Below, one piece after another: positions 35,356 through 45,331 of a DNA stretch of 64,000 nt (position 1 is its first letter; every line of letters begins with the position of its first letter). The stretch comes from an uncultured Treponema sp. (lineage in GTDB: Bacteria > Spirochaetota > Spirochaetia > Treponematales > Treponemataceae): the NCBI GenBank assembly GCA_934718065.1, contig CAKUZR010000002.1:162901-226900 (forward strand). The letters run 5' to 3'. The notes under the pieces were generated by a model. That model worked only from the letters and a program-made list of their open reading frames with translations. It searched no databases and was not told where the DNA came from. The translations under genes were made by a program, and so were the position numbers.

Positions 35356-38300
35356 TTAATTTTCGTACACCAGCTCCAATTCCACTGGAGCAGTTTCAGT
35401 ATACTTCCATCTCAAATATGTTCCGCCGGAAGAATTCTGTTTATCAACCCAGGCGTTTAAAAGCTCAACAAGATTTGAGGAAGTTACAGTGCCAACGGTG
35501 AGCGGCTTGTCCGTAGAAAACTGTGAATCTGATTTTGAGAATGAATTAACTTCGCATATTTCCAACTTATCATTATAATCAGCACCATCATAAAAAAAAG
35601 GTTTGTTATTGCTATAACATTTTGATACATTTAAAAATTTTAGTAAATCTGAATAATCAACTGAAATTTGACAAATAATATTTCCACGATGCTCATACGT
35701 ACCACTATAGTAGTTTATAGTTCCCATGTTTACACAATTTTCGATATAAGCATTATTATTTTCATAACGAAGATATGATTTTCCAATAATACCTCCTGTA
35801 TAAGAACTAAAGTCGTCTCTATCACTAGCAATTGTATTTTTAAGCTCACCTAAATTAACAGAATTAAAAACTCCACTATTTCTTGTATATGACTGAACTA
35901 AACAAGCTACTATACCGCCAACATAAGACTCAAATTCACTGTCAGTGCATTCTATATTTTCTGTATTCATGCAGTCCTCTATATTCCCACCATTTAGATA
36001 GCCACAAATACCACCAACATAATTTGTAGTAGACGATGAAGAAACTGTTATCTTTCTTCTGTTTATACATCTTATTATTGAAGAATTAGTAGCTTCTGCA
36101 ACAATTCCACCGACCTTTCCAGCCCCATCAGTTATCTGTGCTTCATTTTCACAGTTTTCAACAATTCCGCCTTCGATTTCTTTAACAATTCCACTGTATT
36201 CAAAGAGTCCATCTGATTTAAGATTTTTTATTGTTCCATTTTTTACAACATTGAAAATTGAAAATAAATCAGATTTGTAAGAGGTTATTGTATTTCCATT
36301 TCCATTAAAAATTCCAGAAAAATAACATTTATACGCTAGGTTACCAATTCCATAAAATGAACTTCCGAAAATAATTAAATCTTGCTTTAAATTTATAGTA
36401 AAGTTTTCCATCGTATATTTTTCGTCATTTACTAAACTGGCAAATTTTTCCAATTCTGCAACACTAGAAACCGTAATGTCGGTGTAAATTTCAGGCTTCC
36501 AGCTCACATCAAACCCGTTTATCGAAACTGGTCTTGTAAGATAGCCAGATTTATTTATATGCCAGCCTTCGGTGGTTGGATCTGAAACAAGGAATTTACT
36601 ATAATCCTCTTCGGTAAGTTTATCTCCATCACCGCCAACTAATGGCTGCGTCCCAATTTTACAGTCTGGAATTGATAGTCTTGCCGTATAGTTAGAATTT
36701 TCAGGAGAAAGTTTGCTTGTAATTTCTATAGGTTTATCAGTCGCAAGATAAATATCGTTATGATTAACATCATCTTTTATTTCTATAGTCACACTTCCCC
36801 CAAGCTGAAGTTTTCCGTTTATATCAACACTTATTGCGCCTCCGGCACCAAGAGTTGCCTTATTATCAGAAAAAAATCCGTCTTTTATGGAAAGAACGCT
36901 TCCGTCACCACCTTCAAAATATATCGCACCACCAGAGTTTGCGCTGTTACCAGAGACTTTACCATTAAAAAGATTCAGAGATACATTTTCGCCGCACGCA
37001 ATTGCACCGCCCGAACCATTATTGGCTTTATTGTTATTAATTTCACAGTCGCTCATATCGTTGGTTACAGCCGGTCCATCACTTTTTGCAACGAAATAAA
37101 TTGCACCTCCGAAACTTCCACCCGCGCTGTTACCTTCAAAACTACAGTTCGTAATAGAACTTTTTCCGCTGCAGTAAATTCCGCCGCCACAACTTCCTCC
37201 AGAGTTGTTCGTAACTTCACCGCCCGAAATATTCAATGAATTTCCTTCAAAACATATTGCTCCGCCGTTAGCTTCAGAGCGGTTGTCTTTAAATGTGCAG
37301 TAGTTCAGATTCAAGTCTCCATTGCAAAGAATTCCGCCGCCGTTTCCTCCAGCACGATTGTCTTCAATGGTACAGTAGTTCAAATTCAAGTTTCCATTGC
37401 AGTAAATTCCGCCGCCGTTATCTATGCAAGAACCATTTGAAACCTCTAAGCTTTCAAGAGTCACCGAGGCATTTCCTCCTATAAAGAACACCCTGCCATT
37501 AGAATCGACATTCAAAACCGCCGGGGAAACCTGTGAAATGCTTCTTATTGTTACGTTCAGGCTTTTTGAAGGCTCTATCACAACAAAAGCTTCGTTGCTA
37601 TCAGATGTCCATCTAACATCTTTAGCTTCAGCCGTAAAATTTCCGTCAACCATAACTGTGTAGGACGAAGTGCCGTCATTTATTGATTCAATTTTATCCA
37701 CCGCGGCCTGGACTGTGCGAAGCGGCGCAAAATACGTTCCGCTGTTGCTGTCATTTGCCGTAGCCGCCGGCTTGTAAGTGCCGTCTGTTCCCTGAACAAA
37801 AAATGTCGTCATAGAGAACGTGTCGACATTTTCTTTTGACACAGTAAAATTTCCGTTTTTTAAGTAAGAGGAATTTCCACGCCACGTGTCTGTCGTAAGA
37901 TTTTTAAAGACATTCACAGTTTCCTGGGCATAAAAAAGAAGATTTCCAGTGCAACCTGCTTCCGAATAAAATTCCAAATGCAGAATATATGTTCCTGAGT
38001 CAATTTCGTTTTTTTCAAAATTGGCAGAATCTGAATCCGCCGGAAAATCAATTGGTTCTGGAGAAACAGGCTCGCCGCCGCCGAGTTTTTCAAGCCGGGC
38101 TCGGAAACTTTTTATTCCGCTATCAGCTGTTTTCTGGATTTTAAGAAGAATATCTCCCGCTCCGTCAGTCAACGGCGACATTGCGACTTCAATTCCGCTT
38201 TTTACAGAATAATCATCGTCAATGGAAACCTCCGCGCTTCCCTTCAGAATCTGAACGCTCTTGCCTTCATCAGAAAAACCTTCCGCCAGAACATTCCACG

Positions 38301-38643
38301 AGCCTTTTGGAACTTTCACAGAAAAACTGCTGCCGGAAACTGTTCCGTTGTATTCAGAAGAAGTTTTTGTATTTACGGCTTTTACAGTGTAGAAAACCGA
38401 GCCTTTTATTACAGCCGAGCCGCTCCTGGCGTTTTCAGAAAGCCCGGTGCAGTTCTGAGCTGCCGTCAAATCCGCAGGAAAAGCTCCTTCGGCCAATAAA
38501 GTTCCTTTTATCTCATATACCGCGCCGCAGGAAGAGTCATCCGGGGAATCCAATGCTGCGCAAGAAAAAAATCCGGCGGCAAGAAGCGCGCAGAAAAGAA
38601 CGCTCAAAGGAACATGCAAAAAAGATTTTATTTTACTAGCCAT
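35356..38643 (-). CDS. Very large beta-helix lipoprotein with POMP-like and GLUG-like repeats
   Basis: About 1095 residues, surface or periplasmic. The ATG at 38643 is chosen over 38682 because GGAGG lies 5 nt upstream and a lipobox (ALLAAGFFSC) follows. The middle has glycine-rich repeats like those of chlamydial polymorphic outer-membrane proteins (GGGIYCNGNLNLNYCTIEDN, GGGILCNGDLNLNYCTFKDN, GNSAGGSFGGAIYF). The C-terminal part has GLUG-like units (GGIVAEATNSSIIRC, YVGGICGYLNGGNIEDC). It starts with APLRTVQAAVDKI-type right-handed beta-helix sequence. It is probably an adhesin or carbohydrate-contacting surface protein; no catalytic motif is seen. It follows a second such gene by 22 nt. Confidence 0.75.
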   Translation of the reverse strand: MASKIKSFLHVPLSVLFCALLAAGFFSCAALDSPDDSSCGAVYEIKGTLLAEGAFPADLTAAQNCTGLSENARSGSAVIKGSVFYTVKAVNTKTSSEYNGTVSGSSFSVKVPKGSWNVLAEGFSDEGKSVQILKGSAEVSIDDDYSVKSGIEVAMSPLTDGAGDILLKIQKTADSGIKSFRARLEKLGGGEPVSPEPIDFPADSDSANFEKNEIDSGTYILHLEFYSEAGCTGNLLFYAQETVNVFKNLTTDTWRGNSSYLKNGNFTVSKENVDTFSMTTFFVQGTDGTYKPAATANDSNSGTYFAPLRTVQAAVDKIESINDGTSSYTVMVDGNFTAEAKDVRWTSDSNEAFVVIEPSKSLNVTIRSISQVSPAVLNVDSNGRVFFIGGNASVTLESLEVSNGSCIDNGGGIYCNGNLNLNYCTIEDNRAGGNGGGILCNGDLNLNYCTFKDNRSEANGGAICFEGNSLNISGGEVTNNSGGSCGGGIYCSGKSSITNCSFEGNSAGGSFGGAIYFVAKSDGPAVTNDMSDCEINNNKANNGSGGAIACGENVSLNLFNGKVSGNSANSGGAIYFEGGDGSVLSIKDGFFSDNKATLGAGGAISVDINGKLQLGGSVTIEIKDDVNHNDIYLATDKPIEITSKLSPENSNYTARLSIPDCKIGTQPLVGGDGDKLTEEDYSKFLVSDPTTEGWHINKSGYLTRPVSINGFDVSWKPEIYTDITVSSVAELEKFASLVNDEKYTMENFTINLKQDLIIFGSSFYGIGNLAYKCYFSGIFNGNGNTITSYKSDLFSIFNVVKNGTIKNLKSDGLFEYSGIVKEIEGGIVENCENEAQITDGAGKVGGIVAEATNSSIIRCINRRKITVSSSSTTNYVGGICGYLNGGNIEDCMNTENIECTDSEFESYVGGIVACLVQSYTRNSGVFNSVNLGELKNTIASDRDDFSSYTGGIIGKSYLRYENNNAYIENCVNMGTINYYSGTYEHRGNIICQISVDYSDLLKFLNVSKCYSNNKPFFYDGADYNDKLEICEVNSFSKSDSQFSTDKPLTVGTVTSSNLVELLNAWVDKQNSSGGTYLRWKYTETAPVELELVYEN

Positions 38644-38665
38644 ATTTTCCTCCGCAAAGTGCAAT

Positions 38666-41122
38666 TTACTCTTGAATTTCAAAATCGAGCATGGAACTGT
38701 AGCCCGAGCCTTTGTATTTCACGCTCACAAAAAGCTGGTATTTGTCCGCCGGCCAGTTTTTGCCGGTAGAAATTTTGTTCTTAGAAGCTGAAACGCCTGT
38801 GTCTGCCCCATGGTTGAATATTTTCAGCTGCCAGTCTGTGAAATCTGAATCTGAAACAGAAACTGTATTTCCGGAAGAATCCGTTACGGATGCGGAAACT
38901 GTGATTTCGCCGCCGCGCGCGATTTTTCCTTCTGGAGCAAGCGCAAATTGAACTTCATATTCAGAGACAACAAAACTTCCGCCCGAAACTGAAAGGATTC
39001 CGCATTTTCCGTCTGCGTCCGCCGTCAGAATCCATTTTTCAGATGAAAGGCTGAATTTTCGGCAGGTTTCCGCAATTGATTTTTCATCGTCTGCATCGGA
39101 AACCAGAACTTTGTCGCTTTTTTTCCAGTTCTCCACGCCTGAAATTGAAGCGACTTTCGGCGCCGTAAGATTTTTCACGTAAACAGAAAGCCCGGCCGCC
39201 CCGATTTCTATTTTCTCTGAAACAGCCGTGCCGCCAGAAAGAAGCAGTTTTCCGCCGTTGTAGCTTATTTTTCCGCTGACATCGCAGTTTTCAACAGCAA
39301 CATTTCCGCCGCTAACAGTAATTCCGCCGGTCAAGGAAGCGCAGTTCTTCAGGACCAAAGTTCCAGCATTCACGTTTATTTCTCCGCCTACAGACTCGCA
39401 ATTTTCAACAGTAACGCTTCCGCCGCTAACAGTTATTCCGCCGGTCAAGGAAGCGCAGTTCTTCAAGACCAGTATTCCATCTTTTACGTTTATTTCTCCG
39501 TCAACAGACTCGCAATTTTCAACAGTAACGCTTCCGCCGGCAACTGTTATTCCTCCGCCGACCGAGCCGCCGGCAAACCGGAATCCTCCGTTTTCCGCAG
39601 TGATTCCGCCGGTCAAGCCCAAGCTGTTTGTCTTCAATTTTCCGCCGGACGCTGACATTTTAAGCGAAGCCAGGGAATTTCCGTTTCCATTTATAACAAC
39701 ATTTGCGTCCGGAATAGAAAGCTCCACATTTTCATCAATATTTCCAGCCAGCTCCACAGTTCCCAGCACAGTAATGTCCGAAAATCCATCGCTGCCAAAA
39801 GTTTTTGCAACAGTTGCAAAAGGCGAATTCTGGCTTCCGTTGTTTCCGGTGTCGCTTCCATCCGGAGAAACAAAAAGAACCGACTTCAAAACCTGGATTC
39901 CATACTCAACTGGAACAGAATCCGCGAACAAATCCTTGTGCGAATAAAGCCGCAGAAAAACCTGGCCGGCAGGAACCTGAATCGTCATTTTTCCGCCAGA
40001 ATTATTTCCGCTGTAAAGAACTTTTCCAGAATCGTCAGTTCCCTGGTACATTTCGTAGACAACAATCGAATCCGAAACATCCGTTTCCACGCCGGAATAA
40101 TCCTTCGCAGTCTGTGCCGGAGAAATATTCAGCGTTGCGTAGGAGCTTCCTTCATCCTGGCTTACAATTCCGCCGCTTTCCAAAACATTTCCGGAAATAT
40201 CCGAAACTTCAACTCTGCCCAGCCGCACAGAATAAACGCTGACAGAAACGCTGGAAGAAAATCCCGCCTCATCAAAAAGCGAAATCGCATATTCATTGGT
40301 TTCATCGGAAAAAACATCATCTGTAACAAAATACGCAGCCTGGCCGTACTCAAAAAATTCAACAGAAGCCGCAGAAAAGCTGGAAGAATCGTTTCCAGAA
40401 TGAAAATTATCCCCATCAAAAGAAAAAGTTCCATCCGGATTAAGCAGGACATTGCATTTTTCCTGGTTCACGGAAACCGATTTCAAGTCGCTGTGGATTC
40501 CAGACAAAAGACCTTTTGAAGGCATATTGAAAAACACAACATATTTTCCGCGCGCAGAATCCTTGTAGACGGCAGCACCGAAAACAAGCGGCGGCGGAGA
40601 ATTGCAGACAGCCTTAAGACTTGCCCATGAGCCAAAATCAGCTTTTGAAACAGGATGGAAAAGCCGGATTTCAGGCGAGATGTCGAATCCTGTTTCCGCA
40701 AGAACCAAAAACTCCGCCGGATATTTTAAAACCAGAACAGAAGCGTCTTTTTCGTCCTGAGAGATTGAAATTCCGCTTAAATCAATTTTTGCGCCGAATT
40801 TTGTTTCCGCGGCATCTTTTTCAAAGCGTGGAAAAGAAAGATTTATGCAGTCGGCAGGAAATATGTATTTCTGTGGATTTCTAAGAAAAAGCCTGGCTTC
40901 AAAGTCCGCGGATGAAGAAACATAAACGCATCCGGAAGAAATTTCATACGCGCCAGAAACCAGCTCATATTCTGTAACCGCCGAAGTTTCAGTGTATTTT
41001 TTAAAATAATCTTTAACCGGCTCATTGAATGAATCTTCAAAAAACGAGCAGGAAGAAATTCCGAATAAAACCAAAAGAACTGGAGCGAATCTAAAAATTT
41101 TTGCAATGCTGAATTTTTTCAT
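38666..41122 (-). CDS. Beta-helix lipoprotein with tandem 38-residue repeats
   Basis: An 818-residue lipoprotein (lipobox VLFGISSC at the N-terminus). The first about 380 residues look like beta-sandwich modules. NGSQNSPFATVAKTF opens a right-handed beta-helix of the DUF1565/pectate-lyase-like type. Within it, three copies of a 38-residue unit (GGITVSGGSVTVENCES, GEINVNAGTLVLKNCASL) are nearly identical. A C-terminal bacterial Ig-like stretch (VSASVTDSSGNTVSVSDSDF) ends the protein. It shares operon and architecture with the following 1095-residue lipoprotein, pointing to a paired surface structure. SD GGAGG precedes ATG. Confidence 0.75.
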   Translation of the reverse strand: MKKFSIAKIFRFAPVLLVLFGISSCSFFEDSFNEPVKDYFKKYTETSAVTEYELVSGAYEISSGCVYVSSSADFEARLFLRNPQKYIFPADCINLSFPRFEKDAAETKFGAKIDLSGISISQDEKDASVLVLKYPAEFLVLAETGFDISPEIRLFHPVSKADFGSWASLKAVCNSPPPLVFGAAVYKDSARGKYVVFFNMPSKGLLSGIHSDLKSVSVNQEKCNVLLNPDGTFSFDGDNFHSGNDSSSFSAASVEFFEYGQAAYFVTDDVFSDETNEYAISLFDEAGFSSSVSVSVYSVRLGRVEVSDISGNVLESGGIVSQDEGSSYATLNISPAQTAKDYSGVETDVSDSIVVYEMYQGTDDSGKVLYSGNNSGGKMTIQVPAGQVFLRLYSHKDLFADSVPVEYGIQVLKSVLFVSPDGSDTGNNGSQNSPFATVAKTFGSDGFSDITVLGTVELAGNIDENVELSIPDANVVINGNGNSLASLKMSASGGKLKTNSLGLTGGITAENGGFRFAGGSVGGGITVAGGSVTVENCESVDGEINVKDGILVLKNCASLTGGITVSGGSVTVENCESVGGEINVNAGTLVLKNCASLTGGITVSGGNVAVENCDVSGKISYNGGKLLLSGGTAVSEKIEIGAAGLSVYVKNLTAPKVASISGVENWKKSDKVLVSDADDEKSIAETCRKFSLSSEKWILTADADGKCGILSVSGGSFVVSEYEVQFALAPEGKIARGGEITVSASVTDSSGNTVSVSDSDFTDWQLKIFNHGADTGVSASKNKISTGKNWPADKYQLFVSVKYKGSGYSSMLDFEIQE
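39284..39625 (-). repeat. Three tandem 114-bp in-frame repeats
   Basis: The marker GCARTTTTCAACAG recurs at 39284, 39398 and 39512, exactly 114 bp (38 codons) apart. The units are close to identical at DNA level, implying recent expansion or gene conversion in the beta-helix lipoprotein gene. Confidence 0.85.
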
Positions 41123-41136
41123 ATTTCCTCCGTTTC

Positions 41137-42417
41137 CTAGAACTGCCAGCCAATGCTCAGCGCCGGCAAAATCATTCCAAAATCCATATCATCCAGAAAC
41201 GCGGCAAGATAATCAGCAGAAATCTCCGCGTAAAGCCGGTTCGTCATATAAAACTGAACCGCACCGCCCGCAACTGCAGAAAGATTGATGCTGTTCAGCG
41301 GGTCGGAAACAATATTATGCTCAAAATGGAACTTCACATCATTGAAAAACGAAAGCCCCGCGCCGCCGTGAAGCTCCAGCGTAAGAATATGGCGCCGCTT
41401 TTCAGAATTCCTTATTTTCACCCGGACCGGCAGCTGGTAAACAAAAAGGGCGTCCGCATTGATTAAATTTCCGTCAATCTGATAATTGCTGTAATCCGCG
41501 AAAATTCTTGAGTAAGACCCGAAAATTCCAATTCCAAAATACCCGAAACGGTGCTTGAACGGCAGCAGAGAAGCCCTTGCCGCAACGCTGAAAGGCAAAA
41601 TATTTGAATTCAGATATTCTTCAAAAGTATTGTCGTAAAGAACAACCGGAAAAATGTATCCCGCGCTCACGTCAAAGTCGATTTTCTTCTTGAATTTTAT
41701 GTAAATCCGCTGGTCGGAGCCACTTTTCAGGCCGCTTGCGTCTGTGGCAAAAAAATTGTAAGTTCCAACGTTAAGTTTTTTCATGTCGAACGCAACTTTA
41801 AGGCGGCGGTTTTTATCATTTTCAAGAATTGAAGGAACAATCGGCTCGGCGTTCCGTTTTTTTGAATTCACAAGCGCATAGTCCGTAAAAGAAATGTCAG
41901 TCTCGCTTTCCTTGAAACCAAACAGATTTTTTCCGGAAACATAAAAAATTCCGTCGTTTATTTCCTCCAGAAACAAAGTTCCCGTCCGGTTCGCCGCGGA
42001 TTTTATGTCCGTAACTTCAGGCTGAAACGCCTTGTAAATCCTGAATTCAAACCAGCTGGACTCAACTTCCGGAACATCAATAAGATTGTATGAAATCACC
42101 TTGTAACGGTAAACGCCCGGCGCAAGATTCGGATTCACCTGAACTTTAGTTGAATTGTCCTCCGTCATAATCCGGTTTATTTCCTCAAAAGTTTTTGTTT
42201 TCTCAGAAAATTCCTCAATCACAACTTCGTAATGCAGAACATATTCCGGCGTTTCTTCCTCCCATTCAAGATACTGCCACGTTTCCTGCGCCTGAACAGA
42301 AGTTTCCTCCGGAATATCCTCAGCCGGCACGTCCGCTTGCGCAAAAACCTGCAAAGAGAAAAGAAATCCGATGCAAAGAAAAACAAATCTATATAATAGA
42401 AAAAACTTATTTTCCAT
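41137..42417 (-). CDS. Outer-membrane beta-barrel protein with N-terminal Ig-like region
   Basis: About 426 residues. The frame is open to 42540, but the ATG at 42417 begins a signal peptide (MENKFFLLYRFVFLCIGF, cleavage near QVFAQ) and overlaps the upstream stop by 11 nt, so it is preferred. An acidic linker and a fibronectin-like domain (YRYKVISYNLIDVPEVESSW) precede a C-terminal barrel (PVRVKIRNSEKRRHILTLEL) that ends in phenylalanine (LSIGWQF). Function unknown. It is third in a tightly overlapping unit with a cyclase and a FecR-domain protein. Confidence 0.72.
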   Translation of the reverse strand: MENKFFLLYRFVFLCIGFLFSLQVFAQADVPAEDIPEETSVQAQETWQYLEWEEETPEYVLHYEVVIEEFSEKTKTFEEINRIMTEDNSTKVQVNPNLAPGVYRYKVISYNLIDVPEVESSWFEFRIYKAFQPEVTDIKSAANRTGTLFLEEINDGIFYVSGKNLFGFKESETDISFTDYALVNSKKRNAEPIVPSILENDKNRRLKVAFDMKKLNVGTYNFFATDASGLKSGSDQRIYIKFKKKIDFDVSAGYIFPVVLYDNTFEEYLNSNILPFSVAARASLLPFKHRFGYFGIGIFGSYSRIFADYSNYQIDGNLINADALFVYQLPVRVKIRNSEKRRHILTLELHGGAGLSFFNDVKFHFEHNIVSDPLNSINLSAVAGGAVQFYMTNRLYAEISADYLAAFLDDMDFGMILPALSIGWQF

Positions 42418-45331
42418 ACGGATTCGCCGCCCCCTTCGCCCTGGATTTTTTCGGAGCCGGAATATCTGTTTCAAAAACTGATTCCGCCGGAATTCCTTCC
42501 TGAAAAATTTTGTCAATTTTGCCGTCTTTGTCCGTGTCAATTCGCCTTACGCCAAACACTTCCCAGGAAAAAGTTCCCTTTGAAAAAGCAATTTTGTCTT
42601 CATTTGAAATCGCCGTAAAATCAATCTTGTAAGAAGTTTCGCCTATATTTTTTTCCAGCAGGACACGGCCGTTTCTGCCTTTTATTTTCACAAAATAATC
42701 AGTCGCCTTTGGAACTTTGCTCCACGAAAGAGTTATGTTCTTTGGATTTTCCTTCACCAGAAGATACTCGCGGTTAAAAACCGGCGGTTTTGCGGCAAGA
42801 TTACGCGCCTTTTCCAGCGGCTCAACCGGAAGAACTGTAAACGTCCGCCGATTTTTTCTGTCAGTGTTGGAAATATCAATTCCGTCCAAAGTTTCCGCGT
42901 AGACAATGATTTCGTAATTTCCAGCGCGAAGCCCGTCCGGCGTGTCCAAAAGAACGCTTTGCGGAGCCACAAGATTTTGTTTCCTTGAAAATTCCTGGTC
43001 GGAAGGAATTTTTATTATTGTCTGCGGAGGATTCACATCCGTGCGGGTAAGCACAAACTGCGCTTTTTTCACCTTGTCAACAGAATTCCACACAGCAGAA
43101 ACTGGATTCAGAATCGCATCCGCACCGTTTATTTTCTGGTTCTGGGCAGGAAACACAACTTCAACCGGCCGGAGCTTCACAAGAAAAAACGAATTTTCAG
43201 CAAGTTTTCCGGCTCTTCTGGTTGAAAGCCCAGGAACGGCGTTCGCCTGCGCCTGAACCTGCCAGCGGTAATTCGTCTTGTCAACAAATTCCTTCGGAGA
43301 AAACATATCAACTTCAACATGGTTTTCCCAGACATTCTCCTCAAAAACCGGCTCTGGATTTTTGCCGCGGAAAATTGAAAATTTATAGAAATCAGCGTCC
43401 TCAACTTCTTCCCATGAAAACCTATAAGGCGAAGTTTCGCGGGCAACCGCTTTTTTTCCAGGAGTTTTCAGCACAGCCGCCGGCATGCTGTCCAGAACCT
43501 CAAAGGATTTCGCAAAGGAAACCAGGTTCATTTCATTGTCCGCGCTTTTTGAATTTATTCTCCAGAAATATTTTCCGGGCTTCAAATTCAGTCCGCGCAA
43601 ACTCTGGCCGGCCGTCTTCTGAGAATAAATGATTTTAGAAAAATTTTTGTCATCGGAAAGCTCGAACACAGTTTCAAAATTTTCAGGCAGATTGCGTTTC
43701 CATGTAAATTTCATGTCAGGAACAAGCGAAGCCGCCGCCCGGAATCCGTCAACAGGCTCAATCGTGTGCTGCTCCGGGCTTCCTTTCATCGCATAAAAAA
43801 CCCGCGCCACCGAAGGTTTTGACTCGTTTCCTTCATTGTCAACAAAACTTACTGACCAGAACCATTTTCCGTCTTTTAAATTCAGTTTTTCCGGCCCGGA
43901 AGAAAAATAATTTCCGTAAGTCTGCCGGACAATTTTTGAGGAGCTGAAATCCGGGCTGTCCGAAATGCGAAGAAAATATTTTTCAGCCTCATCCTCGTGC
44001 TTCCACGAAAAAGCGATTTCCTTTGCAGAAACGTCAGTGTTCACAATTCCGTTTTCAAGCGGAACAAGCGCCTGCGGAGTTGCAAGCCCTTCTTTCTTTA
44101 TGACTGAAAAGCCCCTTGGTTCAGACGGAGCGGAAAAACCGGTTTTATTTATTGAATAGTAAGGAGTTACGCGCCACCAATAGTTTCCTTCATTCAAGGT
44201 TGAAATTATTGCCGAAGTCAGATCAAGCCGCTGGTCAACAACAAGATTTTTCATTTTTGCGTCAGCGGAAATTTCAAGCCGGTAAGCGGTTGCGAACGGA
44301 ACTTCCGTCCAGATAAAACGGACAGCCGGAAATTTCGTTCTGTAGCTGAACTCGTAATGCTCAACCGGAACCATAAGGCTTGGCGGAAGCGACTGAACCA
44401 CCTGGAATTTTCCGTTCTGCGAATATTTTTCATCGTCGTTCTGAAGCAGCGAAATTTTCCAGAAATAAGTTCCTGGATTCAAATCCAAAGACGCGCCATC
44501 CAGATTGTCTGAAAAAATTCTGTAGACCACATCCTTGAAATTCTTATCAGAAGCAACCAGCAGCAAAGCGGAAGTTTTTTCCGCGCCGGCATTTTCAATT
44601 TTCCATTTGAAATCAACTTTTTTCGCGCCTTCCGAATGATAAAGAATCTTGGCGTTCAAAACCGGCTCCACCATTTTTACCAGCGGAGCTTTGAAAGTTC
44701 CATTATTGTCAAAGACAAAAGAATCGCCTTCGCCCACCGAAAGAATTTTGCTTTCAGAATCCGCGCCGTTTTTCTGCACGTCGGCCGAGCCGGACAAAAC
44801 CTGCACCGAAAGATTTTTTTGCACCGAAGAAGATCCGGATTCAGTTTTCGCGCCCAGGGACGAGCCTTTTTTCAACGCGACTTCAATTCCGCCGGAAGAA
44901 AGCGTCATTCCGCCGTCAGCATCCGTGGAATCAATAAAAACATAACCGTTTGAAAGCTCGGCGCGCAACGGCTTTTCCCTGGAAAGAAAAACCTGAGCCA
45001 TTGTATTTTCGGACAAATCCATTATGTTTCCGTCTGAAAACCAGATTGTCGCCTCGGAAAGGCTTGAAGTGTGGATTGTGTCTCCGTTGTAAACTGGAGA
45101 ATTCTGCCGCAGCCTGTCCCAGACAACTCTGTCCAGAAACTTGCGCTGGGCGGTTTTGTACTTGAAAGTGATTGTCGCAATCGGCTCTTCATTCAGCTTG
45201 GTCAGCGCGCGGAAAAAATTCCTGCAGAACAAAAACGAATTCGCCGCGGCTCCAAGAACACACAGCAAAATCGCCGAAAAAAACGGAACAAGAAGGCTAT
45301 TTCTTAATCTGGATTTTGTTTTCTTCTTCAT
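42407..45331 (-). CDS. FecR-domain protein with tandem fibronectin-like modules
   Basis: A 974-residue protein with one N-terminal transmembrane segment (LLVPFFSAILLCVLGAAANS) and a FecR-type domain (YNGDTIHTSSLSEATIWFSD, then NIMDLSENTMAQVFL). Five or more beta-sandwich repeats follow, each with an F-x-W-x-x-V core and a 'Y.W.V' finish (FAVRFIWTEV-like, GNYWWRVTPYYS, GKYFWRINSKS). This suggests a periplasmic binding or scaffold protein. It overlaps the cyclase gene by 35 nt and the following barrel gene by 11 nt, so the three are almost certainly co-translated. Confidence 0.78.
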   Translation of the reverse strand: MKKKTKSRLRNSLLVPFFSAILLCVLGAAANSFLFCRNFFRALTKLNEEPIATITFKYKTAQRKFLDRVVWDRLRQNSPVYNGDTIHTSSLSEATIWFSDGNIMDLSENTMAQVFLSREKPLRAELSNGYVFIDSTDADGGMTLSSGGIEVALKKGSSLGAKTESGSSSVQKNLSVQVLSGSADVQKNGADSESKILSVGEGDSFVFDNNGTFKAPLVKMVEPVLNAKILYHSEGAKKVDFKWKIENAGAEKTSALLLVASDKNFKDVVYRIFSDNLDGASLDLNPGTYFWKISLLQNDDEKYSQNGKFQVVQSLPPSLMVPVEHYEFSYRTKFPAVRFIWTEVPFATAYRLEISADAKMKNLVVDQRLDLTSAIISTLNEGNYWWRVTPYYSINKTGFSAPSEPRGFSVIKKEGLATPQALVPLENGIVNTDVSAKEIAFSWKHEDEAEKYFLRISDSPDFSSSKIVRQTYGNYFSSGPEKLNLKDGKWFWSVSFVDNEGNESKPSVARVFYAMKGSPEQHTIEPVDGFRAAASLVPDMKFTWKRNLPENFETVFELSDDKNFSKIIYSQKTAGQSLRGLNLKPGKYFWRINSKSADNEMNLVSFAKSFEVLDSMPAAVLKTPGKKAVARETSPYRFSWEEVEDADFYKFSIFRGKNPEPVFEENVWENHVEVDMFSPKEFVDKTNYRWQVQAQANAVPGLSTRRAGKLAENSFFLVKLRPVEVVFPAQNQKINGADAILNPVSAVWNSVDKVKKAQFVLTRTDVNPPQTIIKIPSDQEFSRKQNLVAPQSVLLDTPDGLRAGNYEIIVYAETLDGIDISNTDRKNRRTFTVLPVEPLEKARNLAAKPPVFNREYLLVKENPKNITLSWSKVPKATDYFVKIKGRNGRVLLEKNIGETSYKIDFTAISNEDKIAFSKGTFSWEVFGVRRIDTDKDGKIDKIFQEGIPAESVFETDIPAPKKSRAKGAANPYGK

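Noticed and set aside
39284..39625. CRISPR-like regular repeats
   Set aside because: The repeats are 114 bp, in frame with a lipoprotein and contiguous without spacers.
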